A stretch of DNA of 64,000 bases from Paroedura picta (taxonomy: Eukaryota; Chordata; Lepidosauria; Squamata; Gekkonidae). This document shows, one piece after another, positions 18,301 to 28,084 of the stretch. The DNA lies in contig NC_135379.1 of assembly GCF_049243985.1 (NCBI RefSeq), positions 14,177,501 to 14,241,500 of the forward strand, given 5' to 3'. The notes below the pieces were generated by a model. It searched no databases and was not told the origin of the DNA. It was given only the letters and a program-made list of their open reading frames with translations. A program made the position numbers and the translations under genes. The stretch's first letter is position 1, and every line of letters starts with the position of its first letter.

Positions 18301-20881
18301 CCAGGCTGTTTATGGAAGACGGAAATCCGATGCCATTTTTAAAAGTTTTTGTAATAAGCACCCCTGTCATTTGCAAAAACCAGTCTAAGAGTATCGGGTG
18401 GATAAAATACTCTTGCATTTCTATGGCTACTACTTTTTGCACCTTAACGAAAGTGATCGCTTCCTTTAGTTCTTCGCAATAAAAAACAACATTCATCTGC
18501 TTCAATATGGAATCATACTGGAATCCAAAGGAAGATAACAATTCATAGATTTCATTGCTGCTCACACACGTTCTGCACCGTTGAAAAATATCTTCATAGG
18601 AAATGCTCTTTTCTTCAAGAGGCATCTCCTGGTTCCATGTGATATGTCCCAACGCGTAAACTGGGCCTGATGGGGACAGTATTTTGAACTGGTTTGTTTC
18701 TTTTTGCAGTTCCACTTTTATTGTCAGACTGTGGGAATGGTCATTCAAAAGGCATGGGGATGCGAACCGCACCATCACCTGACAGAAACGTAAGGGAACT
18801 TTAGGCCTTGCGCTAGTCATCCCAGCTGCTAAAGCAAGTTCGACAAAAAAGGCACCGGGAACTAGAGTGACCCCATTGTGTTTGTGCCCATAGACATAGG
18901 GTGTCTGCACCCGAGATACAGAACATTTGAATTCTGTATTTTCATTGCTGACATTGTGAATTAAAGGGTGGTTTGAGGCTTTGTGAATCGGTTGTTGCAG
19001 AGTGTTTATGAAAGAGTTCAGCTTCTTCCGATCAAACTGATACCTGGGATATGTTGCTGGGACACTTTGATACCCATCATAGATTTGTGGCCAATCTGGA
19101 TTGAACCCCAGTTCGAACAGGCCTTTTAGGAGTGTAAAAAGTACCTCGTATTCTTTGCCAGCTTGCAAGGAGGGAAAAACCTGAGTTTGCTTCCCTAATG
19201 TTTCAGTAATGTTCCTCTGCAGGGCTCTGTGGGGACCGATTTCAACAAATACGACATTCTGCTTCTCTTTCACCGAAGTCATAAGGGCCTGGGCAAACAC
19301 AACGGGGTCCCGAACTTGCCTGGCCCAGTACTTGCCTGACACGATGTCATCTTCTGAGGCAGCTTTCCCAGTCACTGTGGAGATCACCTCCAGTTCAGGC
19401 TTCTGTTTCCCTAACTTGGAAAGGCTTCCGGCGATCTCTTCCAGAACTGGATCCATCATGTGGCTGTGATATGCAGCTGGTATGTTTAAAAGGTGAAGGA
19501 ATGCATCTCTTCCACCAAAGCATCCCGCCAGATGTTTCTGAACAGCATGGATGGAATCCGCATCTCCTGACAAGGTACAAGACTGAGGGCTGTTAAATGC
19601 CGCAATGCACACCTTCCCAGAGTATAGGCCAATGGCTTCCGACACCTCTTGGACGGGGATGTTACCAACCACCAGCATCCTGCCTCCCGTGACCTTCGCC
19701 TGTAACCTGCTCCTGTGATAGATGACCTTGACAGCATCTTCCAGGGAAATGAAGCCGGCACAATGGGCAGCAGCAACCTCGCCGACCGAGTGGCCAAGCA
19801 CAGCACTTGGCTTCAGCCCCCAGTGCTGCAGGAGCGCGACCAAGGCCACCTGCAGGATGAAGAGTACGGGCTGGGCTATTTCGGGCCTTGTCAAATCACC
19901 ATGGCCATTTTCAGTCAATTCTAGGATACTCAGGGATATCCACTGCTGAAATAATCCCTCGATTTCTTGACATTTGTCTCGGAACACAGGTTCAGATCTC
20001 AACAGAGTCTTGAATATTCCTTTCAAATTCAGGCCGTTACCAGAGAAGACAAAAATCACTTGTGGGGCTTTCTTGGATGGGACCAATTCCATCTCAGCTG
20101 CAGACAGAAGCTGCTTCTCCAAGTCCTGCAGAGAAGACACCACAAATGCTTTCCTGTACTTGAAGTTTAGGTGGCTTCTTCGGCATGCAGATGTATAGGC
20201 CAGATTTGGGAGCCTTATCAGTCCACTTGTGTTGACATGTCTAGCGGTGTCTTCCAGGGACAGCTTGAGAGAGTGGGCTGAAGCTGCAGAAATTACAAAC
20301 AGTTCAACAGGCCTTTTGACTGGGGGAAGAATTTGGGTTTGTTTGACCTGCCTGACAACAACATGGGCATTAGTGCCCCCAAATCCAAAACAGTTGACCG
20401 CAGCCACCCTGCCAAATTCACTGGACTCCTCCCAGTTCTCCACACGGGTTGGAATGGAGAGATTTAACTCCCGTGTATCGATGCTGCTCGTGCTCTCGGA
20501 AAAGTGCAAGGAGGGAACGATCTTTCCATGGTGCATCATGAGCAGGACCTTGATTAGGCCTGCAGCCCCGGCAGCCGACTCTGTGTGGCCAATGTTCCCT
20601 TTGACAGAGCCCATCTTGAGGGCGGGCAGGTGAGGAGACCTCTTCTTACCAATGACGTTGCCTATGCTCTCCGCCTCGGTGGGATCTCCCGCAGGGGTTC
20701 CTGTGCCGTGGGCCTCAATGTACTGCAGCCGGGATGGGTCGACGCGAGACGGATAAATGCTGCCTAGCAAGTTTTCCTGTTCCTGCTGAGATGGTCTGGT
20801 GATTGGAGTGACGGACCTTCCGTTCTGGTTGACCGCACTGATGCTGATGACGCCCCATATTTTGTTAAGATCATTCTGTGC
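15356..20881 (-). CDS. PKS exon 6 (end of KS through ACP)
   Basis: A 5526-bp exon encoding residues 253-2093 plus stop TAA (15356-15358). The acceptor CAACCACAG precedes AQNDLNKIWGVI. It contains the KS histidines, all of AT, DH, the ER-like region, KR and ACP. Open sequence also continues upstream of the acceptor to 21037, but this stretch (hydrophobic, not PKS-like) is intron. Confidence 0.95.
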   Translation of the reverse strand, partial: AQNDLNKIWGVISISAVNQNGRSVTPITRPSQQEQENLLGSIYPSRVDPSRLQYIEAHGTGTPAGDPTEAESIGNVIGKKRSPHLPALKMGSVKGNIGHTESAAGAAGLIKVLLMMHHGKIVPSLHFSESTSSIDTRELNLSIPTRVENWEESSEFGRVAAVNCFGFGGTNAHVVVRQVKQTQILPPVKRPVELFVISAASAHSLKLSLEDTARHVNTSGLIRLPNLAYTSACRRSHLNFKYRKAFVVSSLQDLEKQLLSAAEMELVPSKKAPQVIFVFSGNGLNLKGIFKTLLRSEPVFRDKCQEIEGLFQQWISLSILELTENGHGDLTRPEIAQPVLFILQVALVALLQHWGLKPSAVLGHSVGEVAAAHCAGFISLEDAVKVIYHRSRLQAKVTGGRMLVVGNIPVQEVSEAIGLYSGKVCIAAFNSPQSCTLSGDADSIHAVQKHLAGCFGGRDAFLHLLNIPAAYHSHMMDPVLEEIAGSLSKLGKQKPELEVISTVTGKAASEDDIVSGKYWARQVRDPVVFAQALMTSVKEKQNVVFVEIGPHRALQRNITETLGKQTQVFPSLQAGKEYEVLFTLLKGLFELGFNPDWPQIYDGYQSVPATYPRYQFDRKKLNSFINTLQQPIHKASNHPLIHNVSNENTEFKCSVSRVQTPYVYGHKHNGVTLVPGAFFVELALAAGMTSARPKVPLRFCQVMVRFASPCLLNDHSHSLTIKVELQKETNQFKILSPSGPVYALGHITWNQEMPLEEKSISYEDIFQRCRTCVSSNEIYELLSSFGFQYDSILKQMNVVFYCEELKEAITFVKVQKVVAIEMQEYFIHPILLDWFLQMTGVLITKTFKNGIGFPSSINSLVIARPLEEEMLIYLKISKSTENYREFCGCFTDKHGSILAEMKGVRITLMKETSRSDDDVLFENKWKEMPHSHMVQNSGIPRVAVFADRIGVSKQLQKFLHKDSRFLIYKDWESLLEVRNLESTAQEKFKLELQDYSDVLFMWGIRQLNEGDPDSVVAELTKCCEALRQIIVALRAKDVPCSIKIITYRTTENSVDHMNPGFVLYGMMRSCMVEVSEITFQIIDISTTNAIDISALADVLAECKDSFSEIHIHHGKIYVSEIRRSLVNVAQNNLPSQACQNAKLFGLFSSDPYEVRDVFAELEDTTDLPLDDHCVEVQIERISLHSEDYFPVSVSSSHFGNTLYWHAQTVEKHKLLALDCSGKVVAIGSKVKKIRVGDHIVSCYPVTASSRIRVPEVVCLNTQKFSCFETVPCVSFFRIAWEVLHQTLPAMKQKGSLGIVSTEPESVLCRVLHLLAQEAGWKTICTRPDSNLELRVSQCNALVFLTPLERLPKDVLGCLSKLQDVVVICDHGHAECLRSLFRMDHENVQIHILCLTSIFQKASLKKKSVSFSSWVKSLCLEPLQDLPCSVFQQIEKCESTGSSASSHLTRKAVPFIMLKGNAHCSLVSDIPLYGGKGEIFKENAVYIVAGGLTGLGFETVRFIAENGGGGIVILSRRNPSVEKQKEIHDIQQRNKRSRIITLQCNVVLRSDVEKAIGSISKIFPKCPIKGVFHSAVVLHDGSIEALTISDFEEVLSPKVAGAMNLHHATQGQELDYFVCYSSVSSFLGNSMQANYAAANSFLDFFCHYRRNRGLAGQSINWGALNLGMLQNQNEIQNLLESKGIAILQVNDFHKYLKCSLTMNNPQQAIVKFNLKNLTSYFISQNPAVRNRMYPVVMEISGGKFELSKQSVSQDLVPIENEDSYIMALMSQLSGTDPSDIAMNSSLLSNGIDSMLAMTLQNRIFQERQVNIPLVKLLDPNTTVFNLALVLEGKSKEIRKSDK

Positions 20882-23800
20882 CTGTGGTTGAAAACAGGGG
20901 AGGAATGAAGATTTGCTTAAGATTGTGAAAAGTTGGAACAGCAAACATAGAAATGATACTACGACCGGGGCACCCCACAGTTCCAATAAAATACATGCCA
21001 CATTTTGCAACATAAAGTATATTTTCAGGCCACCCACCCCATAAACCTTAATATTTTAAGAGCAGAATTAAGTCTAAATATTCCTAGGAGTCTTGAGGCT
21101 TCCATGTTAAGATTTGTTGGTCTCAAGGGTACTACTTCAGACCAACACAGCTACCCATTGGAATCTATGTTTAAGAGTTGATAGAGCAGCTGAGGAACAC
21201 AAGCTGGTTTTATAGTAGTACCTTCTGCAATCGTTTTAGCAGCAGGACACCGCAACCTTCTCCCCTTCCGTAACCATCTGCTTTTGTAGAGAAGGGCTTG
21301 CTTATTCCTTCAGGTGAAATCATTTTTGCTTTTGTCAGTGTTACAAACATCTGTGGGTCTATGATGCAGTTTACTCCTCCGCAAACAGCCGCTTCACAAT
21401 CTCCTTTTTCATAAAAGAAAGCAGGATTTTTATTGTTTTGCTTTCCAGGAAGACATCCTTTTAAAAAAAATCTTATTTTTTACTCATTTAATAACAACAG
21501 TAAGCTTGCTAATTTTGCTTCGTCATTGAAAGCAAACTCATCTTTCATTTCTATGATTGGCATGCTTAACAGGAAACGCAATGTTCTTATCATTGCCAGT
21601 CGATAATTCTGCATTCTCCTTGATTGCAAGTTACTGTTTTGAAGGGAGGGGAGGATGTCTGTTCTGGATGTGTTTTGCTCCCTCTAGTGGTTTATTTGAT
21701 ATTACACTGGTTTAAGTCCGGTATAAACTGGATCTTGACTGCAAGATCGAAAAAAATTGAATCGACCACTAGAGGGCACAAAACACATGTGGAACAGATC
21801 CCACACACCCCCAACAGGAACTTACAAGTGAGGAAAATGAGACTGTGCAAAACCCCAGTAACTCAACTGTTTTTTATAACTCATAGTGAATAAATTTTAT
21901 TTCCTGCAGACCTTATTTGTCTCTTAATCCTTTGGCCTGCAACCACTCCATATGATGCCGCTCATCAGCTTTCACAATGACTCCCCAAATGCTTTCTTGT
22001 GTACTATGTTATGAAAGAATAAACCCACAGTGAGTACAGTCTAAAAAAGCATAAGCAGATCCCAAGTACACAAGCTCAGAAAATCTTTGTCCTCTTGTAC
22101 TCATCTCTGGTTTTCAGGAGAACATACTAGCCCTTTTCTGACAATACAACTGCATTTACCAGGAATCTACTAACTATTAGGATCTCTCAGTACATAAAGT
22201 CAGTATGTTCTGTGAATTGGACAATTTGTGCATTTATCTATTTAAAGGGCTGTCCACGTGCTCGGTCCCGTCTTCCTGGCAACTGGCGGTGATGCTTCCC
22301 ACCCACCCTCCCTGTCTTTGGGCTCTGCTTCTGAGGGGCCCACATTGTGGGGGTTGTTGTGGTCCCTTGTTTGGTGTTATCGATTTTCTGTCACAGCTGG
22401 TCTGAGTCTGTGTACCAGACTGCCTGGAACAGGGGCCTCCTTAAGGGGTTCGATGCATGCGGGAACAGCCAGATGGCATTCAATTCTGGGTAGCAGAGGG
22501 TTGCCATTCTAGAACCTGGTGCCCACTGGCACCCAGCATATTCTACCCCCCCCCCATCCCCACGGTGGTTTCCAAATGGCTGGAGCACAATGCGCTACTT
22601 GCTGACCAAGTGTGCACCTCGGCTGCAAGGGAGACCTTTGGGAGTGGAGTGCCCACCAGTCCGCTGACTGCCAGAAGACAGCTCCTCCCATGCTGCACCT
22701 GCTCCTGTATACAATAAAGCTGTGACCTTGTTCACCCCAGGGACTCTGTCTGAGTGCTCCTTTGGCCCAAAACCTGCCCACTTCAGCCCAAAACCTGCCC
22801 ACCTGCTATCCAATGTGACGCCTGAGAAAAGCTAGTAATCTTTAAGTCTTGCAAGGATCCAAATCATTACTGCTTAACTATATTTACACTTCATGTGGCT
22901 AAATAGGAAACATTCTTAGAGCTCATCGAAATACCTTGTTTAATTGCATGTGAGGCAATGTGCAAAACATAATGGAAAGAGGAGCAGGCGGTGTCGATAG
23001 CCATGGACGGACCCGTCAGATTAAAAGTGTATGAAATCCGGTTGGCAGCTATGCTCATTGCTGCCCCCGTGCCATCATAATGGTTTATTTCAGCGGCGCT
23101 ATAGGTTCTTTTAAGCTCATAGTCTCGGTTCATCATACCTGTAAAAACATAGCAACTATAAGACATCATATAAGATGGGGAGCCAGTTTGGTGTAGTGGC
23201 TAGGAGTGCGAACTTCTAATCTGGCGAGCCGGGTTTGATTCTGCATTCCCCCACATGCAGCCAGCTGGGTGACCTTGGGCTCTCCACAGCACTGATAAAG
23301 CTGTTCTGACTGAGCAGGAATATCAGGGCTCTCTCAGCCTCACCCACCTCACAGGGTGTCTGTTGTGGGGAGAGGAAAGGGAAGGCGAGTGTAAGTTGCT
23401 TTGAGGAGACTCACCTGTCCCCTTCTGTTGCCATCTTCTACCAGTGGGTGGAATCCTTTTTGTTTCATTTGGCATTCCTTTAGTGATCCCTCCTTCCTGA
23501 TCTGCTGGTAATTGTCTTTGGCTTGGGATGTGTGTATTTTAGCTCTGGTTTAAAGGCCCATTGGTGTTAATGGTTTTTGAGATGTGATTGTATCATGTAT
23601 GCATTTAATCTGTTAGCTGCCCCAGTTACCTTTATGGGGGCTGAAAGATGGTCTATAAATGTTGTTAATAAATTATCTAATTAAATTAATAAATTATTTA
23701 TTGATAAATTAATACATTATCTAATTAAATTAGATTTAAATTTTCATTCATCCACTAAATATGATTTATGCATATCTATTAAAATGTAAGTTTTTAAATT

Positions 23801-26800
23801 AGAAGGTTTATAGAGCTACATACAGAAACATCAAATAAAGAATGACAACAGCCAGATGCAACGGAATAATAACAATCATAATGGGAGCAGATAAAAATCA
23901 AAACTCCTAAGCGCTTACCATTAAACAGCAAAAACATACATCTGTTGCTAAAGGCACTGGACAATTAAAGGTCTTGGTTTGGCATCTCGAAGAAATTATT
24001 GCAAGTATATTCCAGTTTATCTTGGGGGCATTCCCCATTTGGGCTGAAAAGGCCATCTATGTGGCTGCCATGTACTGAATCTCAGATGGACAGTAACCCA
24101 GAGAAGAGCAGCAGTACAGAAACTGTATTTATATCCTCCAAAATACTGAATTTGACATGAGGTGGCACTTACTGCATAAAAGTTCAATCTTGACAACATT
24201 GCTTTGACATAGACCGTTTATGCACTGGAGGTTTCATACCGGGCTGCAGGCTGGAGTTTTAGTCGTGGCAGGTTGCCCCACCTCTTCCGGCACCCACATG
24301 GGGGAGCATTTGGCCTGGTGCACCTCATCCGCCTCCTATTTGTGCTCCTGCGCAGGAGCTGGGGCAGTGAAGTTCCCAGTGCATAAACGGTCATACTGAT
24401 ACCATAGGAAAATTCATTTTAATTGACGTTTGCAAGTTTCAAAAACAGTTTGGACAAGCACTACATGTTTTAGTTTGGCAGTGAAATCTTAAGTATTGTG
24501 ACACCCATCTAAGTCCACTGAAGTTCAAACAATTGCCTTACCAACAAAAACGCCTGTCTTGGAGCCATTAATATTTTCTCTAGTGATTCCACCATCTTCC
24601 AGTGCCCTATAGGTGCATTCCAGAAGTAATTTCTGCTGGGGATCCATACGCTCAGCTTCCAGATCATTGATTCCAAAAAGCGTGTTGTCAAACGCATTAA
24701 ACCTACAAAACAGAAGTCAGATGATGAAGAATAAATGTAATAAAATGCTAACAAAAAGCCACATGAATTAATGAGGCCATCAAATGTTTAAGAAACTATT
24801 TTCAATGAAACATTTTGGTAACTTGACAATCATTATAAATACAGAAAATATGGGGTTAAAGTTGCCCAACAATGATATCATCGATGTTATATCGGTTTAG
24901 GACAGGAGAGGCAAAGACAGTTATTTGTGGGGATTGAACCTGACACCTTCTGCATGGCGAGGAGATGTTCTGCCAGAGAGCCACAGCCAGTATCAAGCCG
25001 TGGAGGATGAGAAAGAAGTTGCTCAGACTTTAAAAGAGCAGACATCCCACAATGAGTGAGGAACAAGGTGATGCCACCTACTTCCCCCATTCTGAGGCCT
25101 GGGTAGCCCCAATGGGATTCTAACAGATGGAGAAGGAGCACGCATTAGCACTGAAGGAGGGGGGGAAACTCACAAATATTCATGCCAGTCCTGCTTTATG
25201 ATTGCTTGGAACCTGGGTCAGCGTTATTTTCTACCAGAGCTATGTGATTGTTGATTAAGACTTACTCTTCAATGAAAGCGGCGTGTCTTGTGCTTGTTTT
25301 TCTCGGTTGGCTGTCGTCCGGATCGTACCAGTCTTTGATGTCAAATCTTTCAAGAGGCACCTCTGTAGTACAGTTTTCGCCTTTTTCTAGTACTCGCCAG
25401 AAACTATCAATCCCTTCACCTGTTGTGATTGAAATTTTTAGTATCGGTAAAAGGTAAAGGTAAAGGAACCCCTGTGCAAGCACCAAGTCATGTCTGACCC
25501 TTGGGGTGACGCCCTCTAGCGTTTTCATGGCAGATTCAATACGGGGTGGTTTGCCAGTGCCCTTCCCCAGTCATTACCGTTTACCCCCCAGCAAGCTGGG
25601 TACTCATTTTACCGACCTCGGAAAGATGGAAGGCTGAGTCGACCTTGAGCCGGCTGCTGGGATTGAACTCCCAGCCTCATGGGCAAAGCTTTCAGACAGC
25701 TGTCTTACCACTCTGCGCCACAAGAGGCTCTTAGTATCAGTACTTCCTTTCAAATGAATGAATCTGGGCTGTGGCTTCTAAAATCAAGGGCACACGTTAT
25801 TCTGAGACAGCCGAGATAATGCACAGAGCAAGTGTGGTGGCACGGAACTCCTCTGCTTGCTTTAGTTCTTGTGCCTTCCCTCACAACAAATGCTGCTCCT
25901 TGGACTCAGGAGGCTTCCATGAGCAACACTGGCTACAATGTGAGCATCTGCAGTGGGAATATTGAATCGATAGAAGAAGAGTTGGTTCTTATATGCCACT
26001 TTTCCCTACCCGAAGGAGGCTCAAAGCAGCTTACAGTCGCCTTCCCATTCCTCTCCCCACAACAGACACCCTGTGGGATGGGTGAGGCTGAGAGAGCCCT
26101 GATATTCCTGCTCGGTCAGAACAGTTTTATCAGTGCCATGGTGAACCCAAGGTCACCCAGCTGGTTGCATGTGGGGGAGCGCAGAATCGAACCCGGCATG
26201 CCAGATTAGAAGTCCGCACTCCTAGCCACTACACCAAACTGGTGCTGATAGGAACTGCTTCCACATCCCCTTCATTGGGAGCAGCAGGGATGCCAGGCTG
26301 ACCAATATGGGAACAGCTGGATTCCGAGCATCCCTACAGTGCAGCATCAAAAGACGGTATATGCTTTAAACCAGCGGTTCTCAACCTTCCTGATGCTGCA
26401 ACCCTTTAATACAGTTCCTCATGTTGTGGTGACCCCCAACCCTAAAATTATGCAAGTGTTCTTTCACAGAAATTAAACCAAAACTGATCAATGCCATAAA
26501 GATCCATTGTTCATGATTGCATATAAATTGGCGGGTGCCTTCAGGAGGAGCGGCAACAGTAGTGGAGCCCCCACCCCAGCCAAGCCATGACCCCTCTGAA
26601 AGGGTCATTTGACTCCCCAAAGGGTCCCGAACCCCAGGTTGAGAACCACTGCTTTAAACTATATAATAGAGGTGTTGGGTTATCCATTTCAATTGCCATT
26701 ATACTTACTTGCAAGTGAGAGGACAACCATTGAGGAAAATTACCCTTTGAAAACGGGATATACCTAGAAACCATTTTGGTTGGATTCTGCACTACAATAA

Positions 26801-27625
26801 AGCAACAAAGCATGATGAGACCTTTTACTTTAGTTTATTCTGTACAAATTTTGAAAATATTGTTAGTAGCCTGAGGATAGTTCTCTCTCTCTCTCTCTCT
26901 CTGATTGTAGGCTGACCAACCCAGCAAGCAACCTCCTCCCTTTAAGTTCTGGCACCTACCACTGCGACACACAATTTTTGCGGGCTTTACAATAGACATT
27001 GGGGAAAATTCTCGAGCACTGCACAGCACAACGATGTCCGTTCTGGATTCCCAGTATCACATAATTCCAGTTTGTCAGTCTCTACCTCCACTGCAGCATG
27101 AAATTGGACTGGCAATCCTAAGCAGTAATATTTTTGCAGGGGTGAAGAACTGCTATAGAACACCAGCCAGGTTTCCTTTCCAATGGAATTTAGTGCTTGC
27201 AGCCACATGTAAAATGACACGGCAAGGAAGTGCTTGGATCCAGCCGATCCCCCTCCCCATTAGATCCCACCCAATTCTCCTCCTGACTACAGTCCCCATC
27301 CGAAATAATTTCAGGGCCTGCAGTTCCCATCATCCCCATCAAAGCTTTTTTTGGTAGACACGGAGGACCATTCTTTCATTTTTCTTCAGCATAAAAACTC
27401 ACCGGCTCCCACCCAGTATGACTCATCCACCAAACAACCATTACCTTAGCACTGACCCATGAAAAATCAGAATTGTAAAATTATGTGTGTGTGTGTGTGT
27501 AATAGGGGTGTTTGTAAATTATTATTGTTGTTGTTGTTATTATTGTTGTTGTTGGTATTGTTGTTGTTGGTATTGTTATTGTTGTTATCATTGTTATCGT
27601 TGTTGTCGTTGTCGTTGTCGTTGTC

Positions 27626-27675
<50 letters not shown>

Positions 27676-27903
27676 CCTGCCAGTCTCGGTAAAGCCGGTT
27701 CGTGGCAGCTTACAAGATAAAAATAAAATAATTCCCTAAAAACCTGATATGCGGGTGAAACGGACACATGCCTTATTTATTCATTCAAATTATTCTTAGC
27801 TTGTTTCCTCTATGGGATCTGCATAGCCTTGGATCTGTGTTGCCTTACCTCCAGGAAAATGACATCCAATCCCCACAATGGCAATTTCGTTGTTAGCGTC
27901 CAT
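15356..27903 (-). CDS. Animal type I polyketide synthase (KS-AT-DH-ER*-KR-ACP), full coding span
   Basis: Exons 27849-27903, 25266-25419, 24542-24702, 22935-23138, 21222-21403 and 15356-20881 join cleanly into 2093 residues. Such enzymes build polyketide chains from malonyl units in the cytosol; bird and fish relatives make feather polyenes and act in otolith formation, as I recall. KS (about 8-430): Cys175 in DTACSS, His310 in EAHGTGT, His351 in GNIGHT. AT (about 525-830): Ser617 in GHSVGE. DH (about 885-1160): HKHNGVTLVP with His917, and HPILLD with Asp near 1084. ER-like region (about 1420-1620): no nucleotide-binding glycine motif, so probably inactive. KR: GGLTGLGFE near 1741 and QANYAAAN with Tyr near 1886. 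ACP: GIDSML with Ser2044. There is no thioesterase. The start is the first ATG, seven residues before IVGIGC. No stops or frame breaks; it looks functional. Confidence 0.93.
21100..21175 (+). repeat. Interspersed repeat 3' tail fragment
   Basis: Reads TTGTTGGTCTCAAGGGTACT and CAGACCAACACAGCTACCC, the 3' tail of a repeat family that also appears reversed at 1362-1450 and forward at about 59560-59660. It lies in PKS intron 5, just after exon 5. Confidence 0.6.
21222..21403 (-). CDS. PKS exon 5 (KS)
   Basis: Acceptor ATGAAAAAG, donor AAG/GTACTA, phase 1 to 0. Encodes DCEAAVCGGVNCIIDPQMF and KADGYGRGEGCGVLL, conserved KS blocks after the active-site cysteine. The acceptor has a weak pyrimidine tract, but the frame and family alignment require it. 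Confidence 0.88.
22240..22835. mobile_element. Candidate solo LTR of an old retrovirus-like element
   Basis: A repeat-like block in PKS intron 4 with one polyadenylation signal (AATAAAGC near 22714) followed by a short GC-richer tail, the layout of an LTR. No internal genes are next to it. Family and age cannot be set; it is a non-coding fossil if the call is right. Confidence 0.35.
22935..23138 (-). CDS. PKS exon 4 (KS active-site cysteine)
   Basis: Acceptor TTTTTACAG, donor CAAG/GTATTT, phase 1 to 1. Encodes MMNRDYEL through GPSMAIDTACSSF, which holds the catalytic Cys175, to HAIKQ. Confidence 0.93.
23179..23410 (+). repeat. Sauria-type SINE, 3'-truncated
   Basis: Head GTGTAGTGGCTAGGAGTGCG through the GGGTGTCTGTTGTGGGG body, ending at about GTAAGTTGCTTTGAG. 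It lies directly upstream of PKS exon 4, in intron 3. Confidence 0.85.
24212..24392. mobile_element. 181-bp terminal-inverted-repeat element, copy 1
   Basis: Begins GACCGTTTATGCACTGG and ends CAGTGCATAAACGGTC, inverted repeats of about 16 bp, with ATA on each side as a possible 3-bp target duplication. The second copy is at 34063-34243, exactly the same length. The superfamily is unclear. Confidence 0.75.
24542..24702 (-). CDS. PKS exon 3 (KS)
   Basis: Acceptor GTTTTGTAG, donor GTTG/GTAAGG, phase 2 to 1. Encodes FNAFDNTLFGINDLEAERMD and PQQKLLLECTYRALEDGG, the classic KS block. Confidence 0.93.
25266..25419 (-). CDS. PKS exon 2 (KS)
   Basis: Acceptor CACAACAG, donor GAAGA/GTAAGT, phase 1 to 2. 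Encodes EGIDSFWRVLEKGENC and ERFDIKDWYDPDD, the N-terminal KS region. Confidence 0.92.
25445..25735 (-). repeat. tRNA-derived SINE, second family
   Basis: On the minus strand it begins GCCTCTTGTGGCGCAGAGTG (A-box-like), has GGGAGTTCAATCCCAG (B-box-like) and ends in a TTTACCTTTACC tail. It differs from the Sauria SINE. Other copies: 36550-36805, 49641-49795, 56963-57090. Confidence 0.8.
25972..26245 (-). repeat. Sauria-type SINE
   Basis: Full-length reverse copy: GAAGAAGAGTTGGTTCTTAT tail end at the left, tRNA-like head complement (CCACTACACCAAACTGG) at the right. Located in PKS intron 1. Confidence 0.88.
26372..26651. mobile_element. hAT-type nonautonomous element (CAGTGGTTCTCAACC family), copy 1
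   Basis: Starts CAGCGGTTCTCAACC and ends GGTTGAGAACCACTG, with a perfect 8-bp duplication CTTTAAAC on both sides (26364-26371 and 26652-26659). No coding capacity. Confidence 0.9.
27486..27675. repeat. Long (TTG)n/(TTA)n microsatellite in PKS intron 1
   Basis: (TG)n at 27486-27500 followed by about 150 bp of TTG, TCG and TTA triplets. It ends about 175 bp from PKS exon 1. To its right is LINE-like tail sequence, so it may have grown from that element's end. Leucine- or tyrosine-rich open frames here are artefacts. Confidence 0.92.
27849..27903 (-). CDS. PKS exon 1 (start codon)
   Basis: The ATG at 27903-27901 opens MDANNEIAIVGIGCHFPG, the standard beginning of a KS domain; donor GGAG/GTAAGG, phase 1. 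The upstream 5' UTR may have its own acceptor (CATTTCAG about 17 bp upstream), so a non-coding first exon is possible. Confidence 0.88.
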
Positions 27904-28084
27904 CTTTGTTCACATTCTGAAATGGAAAGTCATTTCAATAGAGTGGCACCTGCATTTAAATTTAATACGGCAGCTTCTTCTACATCAGAGCATGCATCCA
28001 TTACTAAGGCAACACGAGAGACCTAAAGACTAACAAGCATTTAAAAGCACTAAAAATGCTTTAAGGTGGAGCTTTCCAAAAAAA

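Noticed and set aside
20884-21037. Extension of the large PKS open frame upstream of 20881
   Set aside because: A good acceptor precedes AQNDLNKIW, and the upstream peptide is hydrophobic and unlike any KS; it is intron.
25445-25735. tRNA gene-like A and B boxes
   Set aside because: The context, body and tail are those of a tRNA-derived SINE, and no complete tRNA cloverleaf is seen.
27459-27720. Leucine- and tyrosine-rich open frames
   Set aside because: Translation of a triplet microsatellite.
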